Positions 1 through 6,407 of a stretch of 8,558 nt of DNA are shown one piece after another. The notes beneath the pieces were generated by a model, which was not told the DNA's origin, did not search any database, and saw nothing but the letters and a program-made list of their open reading frames with translations. The stretch's first letter is position 1. Every line of letters starts with the position of its first letter. A program made the position numbers and the translations under genes. The stretch comes from an uncultured Collinsella sp. (GTDB taxonomy: Bacteria; Actinomycetota; Coriobacteriia; Coriobacteriales; Coriobacteriaceae), in assembly GCA_900757705.1 (NCBI GenBank), contig CAAEOW010000147.1:1-8558 (forward strand). The letters run 5' to 3'.

Positions 1-1
1 C

Positions 2-1723
2 CTCGAGCTCACCCATACCGTCGACGAGCGCGACATGGAGTCGCAGCTGCTCGACACCATGGATATCGAGCGCGAGCGCGGCATCACGATCAAGTCCAAC
101 GCCGTCCGCGTGTCCTATGACGCCGACGACGGCGAGACGTATCAGTTCAACCTCATCGATACGCCGGGCCATGTAGACTTTACCTACGAGGTCTCGCGTT
201 CGCTGGCCGCTTGTGAGGGCGCGGTGCTCGTCGTCGACGCCACTCAGGGTGTCGAGGCACAGACCGTCTCCAACGCGACGCTCGCCATGAACGCCAATCT
301 GGACATTGTGCCGGCCATCAACAAGATCGACCTGCCCTCGGCCCATCCCGATGAGGTTAAGACCGAGATCGAGGATGACCTGGCGATCCCTGCCGATGAT
401 GCTGTGTGCGTCTCGGGCAAGACCGGCGAGGGCATTCACGATCTGCTGGAGTCCATTGTCTTTTTGATTTCGCCGCCTAAGGGCGATGCAAACGCTCCGC
501 TCAAAGCGCTCATTTTGGATTCGTACTTTGACGAGTATCGCGGTGTGGTGGCTACGGTGCGCGTCTTCGATGGTTCCATCAAAAAGGGCGATACCCTGCT
601 TATGATGCAAGCCAAGGGCGACTTTTTGGTCGACGGCGTGGGCGTCAAGCGTCCTGCCGAGACCCCGGTCGACGCGCTGACGGTCGGCGAGGTCGGATAT
701 GTGGTCACGGGCTTGAAGGATCCCGAGGCCGTTCGCGTGGGCGATACCCTTACGTGGGCGTCGAACCCCTGCCCCGAGCCGCTTCCCGGTTATCGCGAGG
801 CCAAGCCCATGGTCTATACGGGCCTGTTCCCGATCGACAACAAGGACTACGAGAACCTGCGTGACGCGCTCGATAAACTGCACGTCAACGACCCGTCGTT
901 GGTGTGGGAGCCCGAGACCTCGGTGGCGCTCGGCTTTGGCTTCCGCGTGGGCTTCCTGGGCCTGCTGCACATGGAAGTCGTCAAGGAACGCCTGGAGCGC
1001 GAGTTCAACCTGGACCTCATTGCCACGAGTCCCTCGGTTGACTATCACGTCTACAAGACCGACGGCGAAATGATCGATGTCCGCAGTCCGCAGGACCTTC
1101 CCGAGGCCACACGCATCGATCGTATCGAGGAACCCTACCTCAAGGCAAAGATCATCTGCCCGCCTGAGTACACGGGTGCCGTCATGCAGCTCGCCATCGA
1201 GCACCGCGGCGTCACAACCGACATGATCCACCTGACGAGCAAATCGGTCGAGATGCGCTTCGATATGCCGCTCGCCGAGCTCATCTTGGACTTCTTCGAT
1301 CAGCTCAAGAGCCGCACCAAGGGCTATGCCTCGCTCGACTACGAGTTCAACGAGTACCGTCCCTCCGAGCTCGTGAAGCTCGATATTTTGCTTTCGGGCG
1401 ACGAGGTGGACGCGCTTTCGTTTATCGTCCATAAGGACAAGGCATATGGCCTGGCCCGTGGCCTGTGCGACAAGCTCAAGGAGATCATCCCGCGTCAGCT
1501 GTTCGAGGTGCCCATCCAGGGTGCTATCGGCAACAAGATCATCGCCCGTTCCACCGTCAAGGCGCGTCGCAAGGACGTTCTTGCTAAGTGCTACGGCGGC
1601 GATATCTCGCGTAAGCGCAAGCTGCTCGAGAAGCAGAAAGAGGGCAAGAAGCGTATGAAGGCCATCGGATCGGTCGAGGTCCCGCAGGAGGCGTTTATGG
1701 CGATCCTCAAGGTGGACGAGTAG
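2..1723 (+). CDS. lepA: Elongation factor 4 (LepA), 5'-truncated by window edge
   Basis: LepA/EF4 is a ribosome-bound translational GTPase that acts on stalled or mis-translocated ribosomes in the cytoplasm. The reading frame is open from base 2, upstream of the first ATG at 35. Its first residues (LELTHTVDERDMESQ) match the family region just after the P-loop, so the true start and the G1 motif lie ~25-30 codons off the left edge and ATG 35 is internal. Visible are the switch I segment ERERGITIK, G3 DTPGH (nt 158-172), G4 NKID, and G5 as SGK rather than the usual SAK. The EF4-specific C-terminal signature is also present: ARSTVKARRKDVLAKCYGGD, then the KQKEGKKRMK stretch, ending VEVPQEAFMAILKVDE. 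The 573 visible residues plus the missing part give about 600, the normal family length. The next gene starts 4 nt after the stop. The family call is essentially certain. Confidence 0.97.
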   Translation, partial: LELTHTVDERDMESQLLDTMDIERERGITIKSNAVRVSYDADDGETYQFNLIDTPGHVDFTYEVSRSLAACEGAVLVVDATQGVEAQTVSNATLAMNANLDIVPAINKIDLPSAHPDEVKTEIEDDLAIPADDAVCVSGKTGEGIHDLLESIVFLISPPKGDANAPLKALILDSYFDEYRGVVATVRVFDGSIKKGDTLLMMQAKGDFLVDGVGVKRPAETPVDALTVGEVGYVVTGLKDPEAVRVGDTLTWASNPCPEPLPGYREAKPMVYTGLFPIDNKDYENLRDALDKLHVNDPSLVWEPETSVALGFGFRVGFLGLLHMEVVKERLEREFNLDLIATSPSVDYHVYKTDGEMIDVRSPQDLPEATRIDRIEEPYLKAKIICPPEYTGAVMQLAIEHRGVTTDMIHLTSKSVEMRFDMPLAELILDFFDQLKSRTKGYASLDYEFNEYRPSELVKLDILLSGDEVDALSFIVHKDKAYGLARGLCDKLKEIIPRQLFEVPIQGAIGNKIIARSTVKARRKDVLAKCYGGDISRKRKLLEKQKEGKKRMKAIGSVEVPQEAFMAILKVDE

Positions 1724-1727
1724 GTCC

Positions 1728-2771
1728 ATGGCGCTTTCTGAATACAGCAAGCGGCTGCTGGGTGCCTATGCCGAGCAGCCGTTCCTTATGGCTCCCATGG
1801 CGGGCGTGACCGACCCCGCCTATCGCATCATGTGTCGCCGCCGCGGTGCCAACCTTGCCTACAGCGAGATGGTGAGCGTGGCGGGTCTTGCCTATGCCAG
1901 CAACAAGACCTGGCGCCTGGTGCTACCGGCCGACGAGGAGCAGCAGATTTGCGTGCAGCTCTTTGGCTCCAAGCCCGAGCAGTTTGCGAGCGCCGTCGTC
2001 GCCGTCGAGGAGCGCGTTGGCGATCGCCTGTCGCTCATCGATATCAATATGGCATGCCCCGCCCGCAAGGTTGTCACCAAGGGCGAGGGTTCGGCGCTCA
2101 TGCGCACGCCCGACCTGGCGGAGAAGATCGTCGAGGCCACGGTTGGCGCGGCGCACGTGCCCGTGACCGTCAAGATTCGCAAGGGCTTTTATGCCGAGGA
2201 CCGCAATGCCGCGACATTTGCCCAGATGCTTGAGAGTGCAGGGGCTGCCGCAGTCGCCGTGCATGGTCGTTGCGCCACGCAGCTCTACACGGGCCAGGCC
2301 GATTGGTCGGTCGTCGATGAGGTTGCCGACGCTGTCGAGATTCCCGTGATTGGTTCGGGCGATGTGTTCTCGGCCGAGGACGCTGCTGAGCATCTGCACG
2401 GCTCGGGTGCCAGCGCGGTGTTTATCGCGCGCGGCATCTACGGCAATCCGTGGGTGTTCGGCGATGCCCGAGCCCTTGCACTCGATGGCACGCCGGTTCC
2501 TTCTCGCTCCTCGGTCGAGCGCCTGGAGGCTCTGCGCGAGCACCTGACGTTGACGCACGAGCTTCTGCCGCTCATGTCGCGTGCTCGCACGTACGCAAGC
2601 TGGTACTTAAAGGGCATGCCCCATGCCGCCGCCTGGCGCGCTCAGGTGGTGCGTTGCTCTACGTACGAGGAGTTTATGGCGCTGGTCGATGATATCGAGC
2701 GCGACGTGGTGGCCTGCGAGGCCGCGCTTGCCGCCGGCGAGTCGGTGCCTGCTCATCCGCTGGAGGCCTAA
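1728..2771 (+). CDS. dus: tRNA-dihydrouridine synthase (DusB-like)
   Basis: This is an FMN-dependent enzyme that reduces specific uridines to dihydrouridine in the tRNA D-loop. The 347-residue product shows the family motifs in TIM-barrel order: FMN-binding MAPMAGVTDPAYR (res 21-33), catalytic-cysteine motif DINMACP with Cys110, VKIRKGF (Lys149), AVHGRCATQLYTGQADW (His179), IPVIGSGDV (205-212) and ARGIYGNPWVF. Length and motif spacing fit the DusB/Dus branch common in Gram-positives, but the target uridine cannot be read from sequence. Several normally fixed positions differ: NMACP for NMGCP, HGRC for HGRT, and GSGD for GNGD. The catalytic residues are kept, so activity is expected. ATG 1728 lies 4 nt after the lepA stop with only a weak GTAGG-like site in front, which suggests translation is coupled to lepA. 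The symbol is given at family level only. Confidence 0.93.
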   Translation: MALSEYSKRLLGAYAEQPFLMAPMAGVTDPAYRIMCRRRGANLAYSEMVSVAGLAYASNKTWRLVLPADEEQQICVQLFGSKPEQFASAVVAVEERVGDRLSLIDINMACPARKVVTKGEGSALMRTPDLAEKIVEATVGAAHVPVTVKIRKGFYAEDRNAATFAQMLESAGAAAVAVHGRCATQLYTGQADWSVVDEVADAVEIPVIGSGDVFSAEDAAEHLHGSGASAVFIARGIYGNPWVFGDARALALDGTPVPSRSSVERLEALREHLTLTHELLPLMSRARTYASWYLKGMPHAAAWRAQVVRCSTYEEFMALVDDIERDVVACEAALAAGESVPAHPLEA

Positions 2772-2773
2772 CG

Positions 2774-4006
2774 GTGGCCGTTACCGCGCTGTACGTGCAC
2801 GTGCCGTTTTGCGCTCAAAAGTGCCGGTACTGCGACTTTGACTCGCGCAGCTTTGCTGCGTGTGATTTGGATGCCGCGCTTGATTCCTATTTTGAGCAGT
2901 TGTATGCGCGCCTCGATTCCTTTGGCGACGCCGGGGCGCTTGCGCAGGTCCGCACGGTCTATACTGGCGGCGGCACGCCATCGCTGGCAGGGGAGCGCTT
3001 GGTGGAACTTGCCCGGCGTATCTCCATGTGGTGCAAACCCGTTGAATTTACTTGCGAAGCCAATCCTGAGTCCCTGACCGCTGAGCTCGCCTCAGCGCTT
3101 GCCGAGGCGGGTGTCACGCGCATCTCTCTGGGCGTGCAAACCCTCGACAATACCGAGCTGGCTGCTATTGGCCGCATTCACGATGCCAATCGGGCACTTG
3201 CGGCTATCGCGACGGTGAAGGACGCTGGCCTCGATGCGTCGTGCGACCTGATGTGCGGCCTTCCCGGGCAGACGGCCGCAAGCTGGCGGAGCACGCTCGA
3301 TGGCGTGCTGGCGGCGGCGCCGCATCATGTATCGGTGTACCCGCTCACGCTCGAGGAGGGCACACCACTCTATCGCATGGCATGCCGTGACGAGTCGCTT
3401 GAGCCCGATGAGGATTTCCAGGCCGCATGCATGGACGTTGCGCGCCAGCGGCTGAGTTCGGCCGGCTACCATCCGTATGAGGTGGCGAGCTACGCGCTCG
3501 ATGGGCATGAATGTGCCCATAATATCGCCTACTGGACTGGTCGGGGCTACCTGGGCCTGGGTCGTTCTGCCGCGGGCATGCTCGACGACGAGGATTTCGA
3601 CCGCTTGGCTGGACTGTTTCCCGGCGTGGCTCCCCGTGGTGACTTTCACCGCGTGCGTTTGGTACAACGCGACGATGCCGCGACGATGTTTGATGCCGAG
3701 TATCTGTCGCGGCGCGAGGCGGCGGCCGAGGACCTGATGCTCGCTTGTCGCATGACGCGCGGTGTTGATTCCGACCTGTTGGTTCGCGCGTCTCGTGTCA
3801 TCCCTGCCGATGAACTGGCAGCGGCTTGTGATCGCGCTCTTGAGCTTGGGCTTGCCACTTGGGTGCCCGAGCACGGTGATACCCATGCGGGGCCTATCGC
3901 CTCTGTCGATGTCATCGCTGGCTGCTCCTGTGCCCGTCTGGCGCCGACCCATCTGGGCTGGCTCGATGGAAATGTTCTGTTCGAGCTGTTTTGGGATCTA
4001 GCTTAG
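2774..4006 (+). CDS. hemW: Radical SAM heme chaperone HemW
   Basis: HemW is a radical-SAM protein that binds heme and is proposed to insert it into target hemoproteins. It was formerly annotated as an oxygen-independent coproporphyrinogen III oxidase. The 410-residue product carries the [4Fe-4S] motif CAQKCRYCDF (Cys13, 17, 20), the glycine-rich SAM motif YTGGGTPSL (63-71), EANPES, RISLGVQTLD, and the DLMCGLPGQT segment. The heme-binding HNxxYW motif follows as HNIAYW (249-254), then the HemW C-terminal domain. Aspartate and phenylalanine after the third cysteine, in place of the CxC of true HemN, plus HNxxYW favour HemW. The usual GAGAHG-like stretch after YLGLG reads RSAAGM here. The GTG start at 2774 is 2 nt after the dus stop, with GGAGG at 2762-2766 seven nt upstream, inside the dus end. 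lepA-hemW linkage is classical in Gram-positives; dus between them is less so. Confidence 0.93.
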   Translation: MAVTALYVHVPFCAQKCRYCDFDSRSFAACDLDAALDSYFEQLYARLDSFGDAGALAQVRTVYTGGGTPSLAGERLVELARRISMWCKPVEFTCEANPESLTAELASALAEAGVTRISLGVQTLDNTELAAIGRIHDANRALAAIATVKDAGLDASCDLMCGLPGQTAASWRSTLDGVLAAAPHHVSVYPLTLEEGTPLYRMACRDESLEPDEDFQAACMDVARQRLSSAGYHPYEVASYALDGHECAHNIAYWTGRGYLGLGRSAAGMLDDEDFDRLAGLFPGVAPRGDFHRVRLVQRDDAATMFDAEYLSRREAAAEDLMLACRMTRGVDSDLLVRASRVIPADELAAACDRALELGLATWVPEHGDTHAGPIASVDVIAGCSCARLAPTHLGWLDGNVLFELFWDLA

Positions 4007-4064
4007 GCCGCTCGGGTAGAATTACCGGAATATATACGCTGCTGTGAGCAGGAGGTTGCCGCGC
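4007..4064 (+). promoter_or_regulatory. Intergenic region with possible -10 element before the first dnaJ
   Basis: This 58-nt gap is one of only two non-coding gaps in the window. It is more AT-rich than its surroundings. It contains GCTCGGGTAGAAT (about 4010-4022), where TAGAAT at 4017-4022 resembles a -10 hexamer, and an AT-only stretch TATATA at 4031-4036. No convincing -35 box lies at 16-18 nt spacing. A closely similar word (GCTTGGGTATAGG) sits at a matching distance in front of the second dnaJ, which is the main reason for suggesting a promoter. No terminator hairpin for the upstream operon is visible, so read-through from hemW is also likely. No CIRCE-type inverted repeat was found. 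Confidence 0.35.
4050..4055 (+). promoter_or_regulatory. Shine-Dalgarno site AGGAGG fixing the first dnaJ start
   Basis: A perfect AGGAGG ends 9 nt before ATG 4065. The frame is also open back to GTG 4044, but that start would place this site inside the coding sequence. ATG 4074 would be 18 nt away. ATG 4065 is therefore preferred. Confidence 0.85.
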
Positions 4065-5168
4065 ATGGCGACGATGAACGAAAAAGATTACTACGAGATT
4101 CTGGGTGTCTCCAAGGACGCCACCTCGCGTGATATTCAAAAGGCCTTCCAGCAAAAGGCCCGTAAGCTCCATCCGGACGTCAATAAAGAGCCGGATGCCG
4201 AGGAAAAGTTTAAAGAGGTTTCCGAGGCCTACGCCGTGCTTTCGGATGAACAAAAACGTGCGCGCTACGACGCCATGCGTTCTGGCAATCCCTTTGCCGG
4301 TGCTCCTACGGCTTCGCCCTATGGTGGCGGCTACGCCGGCAGCACGGGCTATGGCAATCCCTTTGAGGGCGGCTTTCCCTTTGGTGGCGCCTGGGGCCAG
4401 CAGCGTCGCGGCCAGGCTGCCTACAATCCCGAGAACGGCGCCAGCGTGGTCGTCGATATCAAACTCGACGCCAAGGAGGCCAAGGGCGGTGCCCGCAAGA
4501 CCGTCCGCTACACGCGCTTCGATACCTGTAGCAACTGCGGCGGCTCGGGCTCCGTTTCGTCTGAGCATGCCCATACCTGCCCGAGCTGCGGTGGCCGCGG
4601 CCACATCGACGTCGACCTGTCCTTCCTGTTTGGTGCGGGCACGTTCCAGTCGGTCTGCCCCGAGTGCGGCGGTTCCGGTAAGGTCGTGGCCGACCCCTGC
4701 CCCGATTGCGGTGGCAGCGGGCGAACCCGTGTGACCTCCGAGCAGACGATTGAGTTTCCTGCCGGCACGCATGACGGCGACGAGGTCCGCATTGGCGGCA
4801 TGGGCCATGCTGGCACTAACGGTGCCGCGGGCGGCGACCTGGTCGGCCGCGCCCATGTTGAGGCCGAGCGCTTGGAAGGCAAAGCTCGTACTGGCTTTTA
4901 CCTGATGGGCATTGTGGCGCCGTTTTTGGTGCTGTCGGCCATCTCGGGCGTGTTCTCGGCCTTTGCCGTGATGTGCTTTATTCCGTTTACCATGGGCCTG
5001 TTCATGGTGCTTTCGGACGGTGTGCTTCATCGCAGCCTGCTGTGGTGGAAGCGCGGTGCGATGCAGTTTGCCAACGGTTTTGCCAACGGCTTCATGTTCG
5101 CGCTCGTGTCGGTTTGGTTCGCGAGCTGCTCGCAACGGGCCATGCTTTCGCCGTATCAAATGCAATAA
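4065..5168 (+). CDS. DnaJ-like J-protein with a predicted C-terminal membrane anchor
   Basis: This 367-residue product begins as a type I J-protein. The J-domain covers ~7-70 with HPD at 36-38, so it should stimulate DnaK. A Gly/Phe/Tyr-rich linker (73-118) and the start of client domain I (~126-152) follow. The zinc-finger domain has all four CxxCGGxG repeats (Cys155/158, 172/175, 198/201, 212/215). Client domain I finishes with the FPAGTHDGDEVRI and GGDLVGRAHVE segments. After ~res 273 it departs from DnaJ: client domain II and the dimerisation tail are absent. In their place are a ~40-residue hydrophobic stretch (277-316), a basic loop (HRSLLWWKR) and another hydrophobic stretch (338-356), probably three membrane helices. 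Basic residues before the first helix and in the loop fit a cytosolic J-domain. Codon use is continuous and no other frame holds a lost client domain II, so this is not an obvious frameshift. The role of the membrane module is unknown. Confidence 0.9.
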   Translation: MATMNEKDYYEILGVSKDATSRDIQKAFQQKARKLHPDVNKEPDAEEKFKEVSEAYAVLSDEQKRARYDAMRSGNPFAGAPTASPYGGGYAGSTGYGNPFEGGFPFGGAWGQQRRGQAAYNPENGASVVVDIKLDAKEAKGGARKTVRYTRFDTCSNCGGSGSVSSEHAHTCPSCGGRGHIDVDLSFLFGAGTFQSVCPECGGSGKVVADPCPDCGGSGRTRVTSEQTIEFPAGTHDGDEVRIGGMGHAGTNGAAGGDLVGRAHVEAERLEGKARTGFYLMGIVAPFLVLSAISGVFSAFAVMCFIPFTMGLFMVLSDGVLHRSLLWWKRGAMQFANGFANGFMFALVSVWFASCSQRAMLSPYQMQ

Positions 5169-5249
5169 CATCAAACCCTTTGTTTGCGGTCGGCCCAGCT
5201 TGGGTATAGGACGCACTGTGACAATAATGAAAGTCGGAAGGATTCGGTC
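5169..5249 (+). promoter_or_regulatory. Intergenic region with possible -10 element before the second dnaJ
   Basis: An 81-nt gap separates the two dnaJ genes. It contains GCTTGGGTATAGG (about 5198-5210), with a TATAGG -10-like hexamer at 5205-5210 lying 45 nt from the GTG start. Weak TTTGCG/TTGCGG candidates at 5183-5189 are the only -35-like words, at 15-16 nt spacing. A 5-bp inverted repeat (CAAAC/GTTTG, 5172-5186) just after the first dnaJ stop is too short and has no T-tract, so I do not call it a terminator. The region may give the canonical dnaJ its own transcription start. The prediction is weak. Confidence 0.35.
5238..5242 (+). promoter_or_regulatory. Shine-Dalgarno site AAGGA fixing the second dnaJ start
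   Basis: GGAAGGA (5236-5242) ends 7 nt before GTG 5250, directly in front of the conserved start of the J-domain. The frame is open back to TTG 5184. The extra 22 residues do not resemble a DnaJ N-terminus and would cover the putative -10 element, so GTG 5250 is preferred. Confidence 0.8.
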
Positions 5250-6398
5250 GTGTCGGAAAATAGGGATTACTACGAGGTGCTTGGCGTCGACAGGGATGCC
5301 GACGCGCGGACGATTAAGCGTGCGTTTCTAAAGAAGGCCCGTACCGTACATCCGGATGTTTCGGACGACCCCGAGGCCGAGGCCAAGTTCAAGGAGCTCA
5401 ACGAGGCCTATTCCGTTCTTTCCGATGAGCAGAAGCGTGCTAACTACGACCGTTACGGCACCGCGGACGGCCCCGGTGGCTCTGGTTATGTCGACATCAA
5501 CGATATCTTTGGTGGCATGGGCATGGACGACCTGTTCTCGTCGTTTTTTGGCGGCGGTGCCGGCGGTGGCGCCCGCAGCCGTCGTGAGCGTCGTCGCGGA
5601 CGTGACATGGCCATCTCGCTTTCGGTGACGCTCGAGGAGGCGGCGCTCGGCTGCAAAAAGACGATCAGCTATGATCGCCTTGCTCCTTGCGAGGACTGCA
5701 ACGGTACCGGTAGGGCCGAGGGTGCACAGGAAAAGCAGTGCAGTCGCTGCCACGGTACGGGCTACGTCACGACGGTTCAGCGATCGTTTTTGGGCCAGGT
5801 TCAGTCTTCCTCGCCTTGCCCCGACTGCCATGGCGAGGGCACGGTTATCGACCATCCCTGCGAGACCTGCGACGGTCAGGGCCGCACGCCTTCGCACGAA
5901 AAGATCGACATCGATATTCCCGCCGGCGTTTCGACCGGTCGCCAGCTGCGTGTGAGCGGCTTTGGTGAGGCCGGTCTTCGCGGCGAGCCTTCGGGCGACC
6001 TGATTGTCAACGTGCGCGTTGCCGACCATGAGCGCTTTAAGCGCAACGGTGACGACCTGTACCTGGTGAGCGATATCTCGATTGCGCAGGCTGCGCTCGG
6101 CTGCGAGATCGAGGTCGAGGGCATTATGCCCGACGAGGTCGTTAAGGTGACGGTTCCCGCCGGCGCCCAGTACGGCGACACCGTGAGCGTCAATAATTAC
6201 GGCATGCCGCGCATTGGCGGTGGCGGTTCGCGTGGCCGCCTGATCGTGCAACTGCGCGTGGTCGTTCCCACCAATCTTTCCAATAAGCAACGCGAGCTGC
6301 TCCGTGCTTTTGCCGATGAGATGGGCGATGACGTCGCTTCCGGTAAGAAGTCGGTGACCGACCGTATCAAGAGTGCCCTCGACGATATCCTCGATTAA
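5250..6398 (+). CDS. dnaJ: Chaperone protein DnaJ (canonical type I J-protein)
   Basis: This is a cytoplasmic Hsp40 co-chaperone that delivers unfolded clients to DnaK and stimulates its ATPase. The 382-residue product has the complete type I architecture. The J-domain (~5-68) has HPD at 34-36. The G/F region includes a DIF-type motif (DINDIFGGMGMDDLFSSFFGG), followed by an arginine-rich stretch (RSRRERRRGR, 109-118). Client domain I encloses four zinc-binding motifs: CEDCNGTG, CSRCHGTG, CPDCHGEG and CETCDGQG (Cys147/150, 164/167, 190/193, 204/207). Client domain II (ISIAQAALGCEIEV onward, with VPAGAQYGD) and a C-terminal dimerisation helix follow. Length is normal for the family. The GTG start is set by an AAGGA site 7 nt upstream. 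By hand alignment its J-domain is about two-thirds identical to that of the preceding membrane-type J-protein (41 of 62 positions), so the two are tandem paralogues. The GGxG glycines of the zinc repeats are partly replaced (CNGTG, CHGTG, CDGQG), which is common variation. mtaB follows after 9 nt. Confidence 0.96.
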   Translation: MSENRDYYEVLGVDRDADARTIKRAFLKKARTVHPDVSDDPEAEAKFKELNEAYSVLSDEQKRANYDRYGTADGPGGSGYVDINDIFGGMGMDDLFSSFFGGGAGGGARSRRERRRGRDMAISLSVTLEEAALGCKKTISYDRLAPCEDCNGTGRAEGAQEKQCSRCHGTGYVTTVQRSFLGQVQSSSPCPDCHGEGTVIDHPCETCDGQGRTPSHEKIDIDIPAGVSTGRQLRVSGFGEAGLRGEPSGDLIVNVRVADHERFKRNGDDLYLVSDISIAQAALGCEIEVEGIMPDEVVKVTVPAGAQYGDTVSVNNYGMPRIGGGGSRGRLIVQLRVVVPTNLSNKQRELLRAFADEMGDDVASGKKSVTDRIKSALDDILD

Positions 6399-6402
6399 GG
6401 AG
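6397..6402 (+). promoter_or_regulatory. Shine-Dalgarno site AAGGAG overlapping the dnaJ stop
   Basis: AAGGAG starts within the dnaJ TAA stop and ends 5 nt before GTG 6408. It fixes the mtaB start and places mtaB in the same transcript as dnaJ, probably with coupled translation. Confidence 0.8.
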
Positions 6403-6407
6403 CCCGC

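Noticed and set aside
3092..3952. A 286-codon open frame on the - strand inside hemW
   Set aside because: Fully antisense to a strongly supported gene, with no recognisable motifs.
2774..4006. HemN, the coproporphyrinogen III dehydrogenase
   Set aside because: The cluster motif ends CDF rather than the CxC form of HemN, and the HNxxYW heme motif typical of HemW is present.
4044..4064. Upstream GTG start for the first dnaJ
   Set aside because: It would put the perfect AGGAGG site inside the gene. The added residues (VSRRLPR) are not DnaJ-like.
4884..5168. Frameshift explaining the odd C-terminus of the first dnaJ
   Set aside because: Other frames in this stretch show no client domain II motifs such as an AALGxEIEV or VPAGxQxG stretch. 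The hydrophobic frame is uninterrupted and uses the same codon style as the rest of the gene.
5172..5186. Inverted repeat CAAAC/GTTTG as a terminator after the first dnaJ
   Set aside because: The stem is only 5 bp, AT-rich, and has no following T-tract. It is likely chance.
3912..5216. A 434-codon open frame on the - strand across the hemW end and the first dnaJ
   Set aside because: Antisense shadow of conserved coding sequence, with no domain, no plausible start context and a low-complexity composition.
5184..5249. Upstream TTG start for the second dnaJ
   Set aside because: The extra 22 residues have no DnaJ similarity, and a good Shine-Dalgarno site serves GTG 5250.
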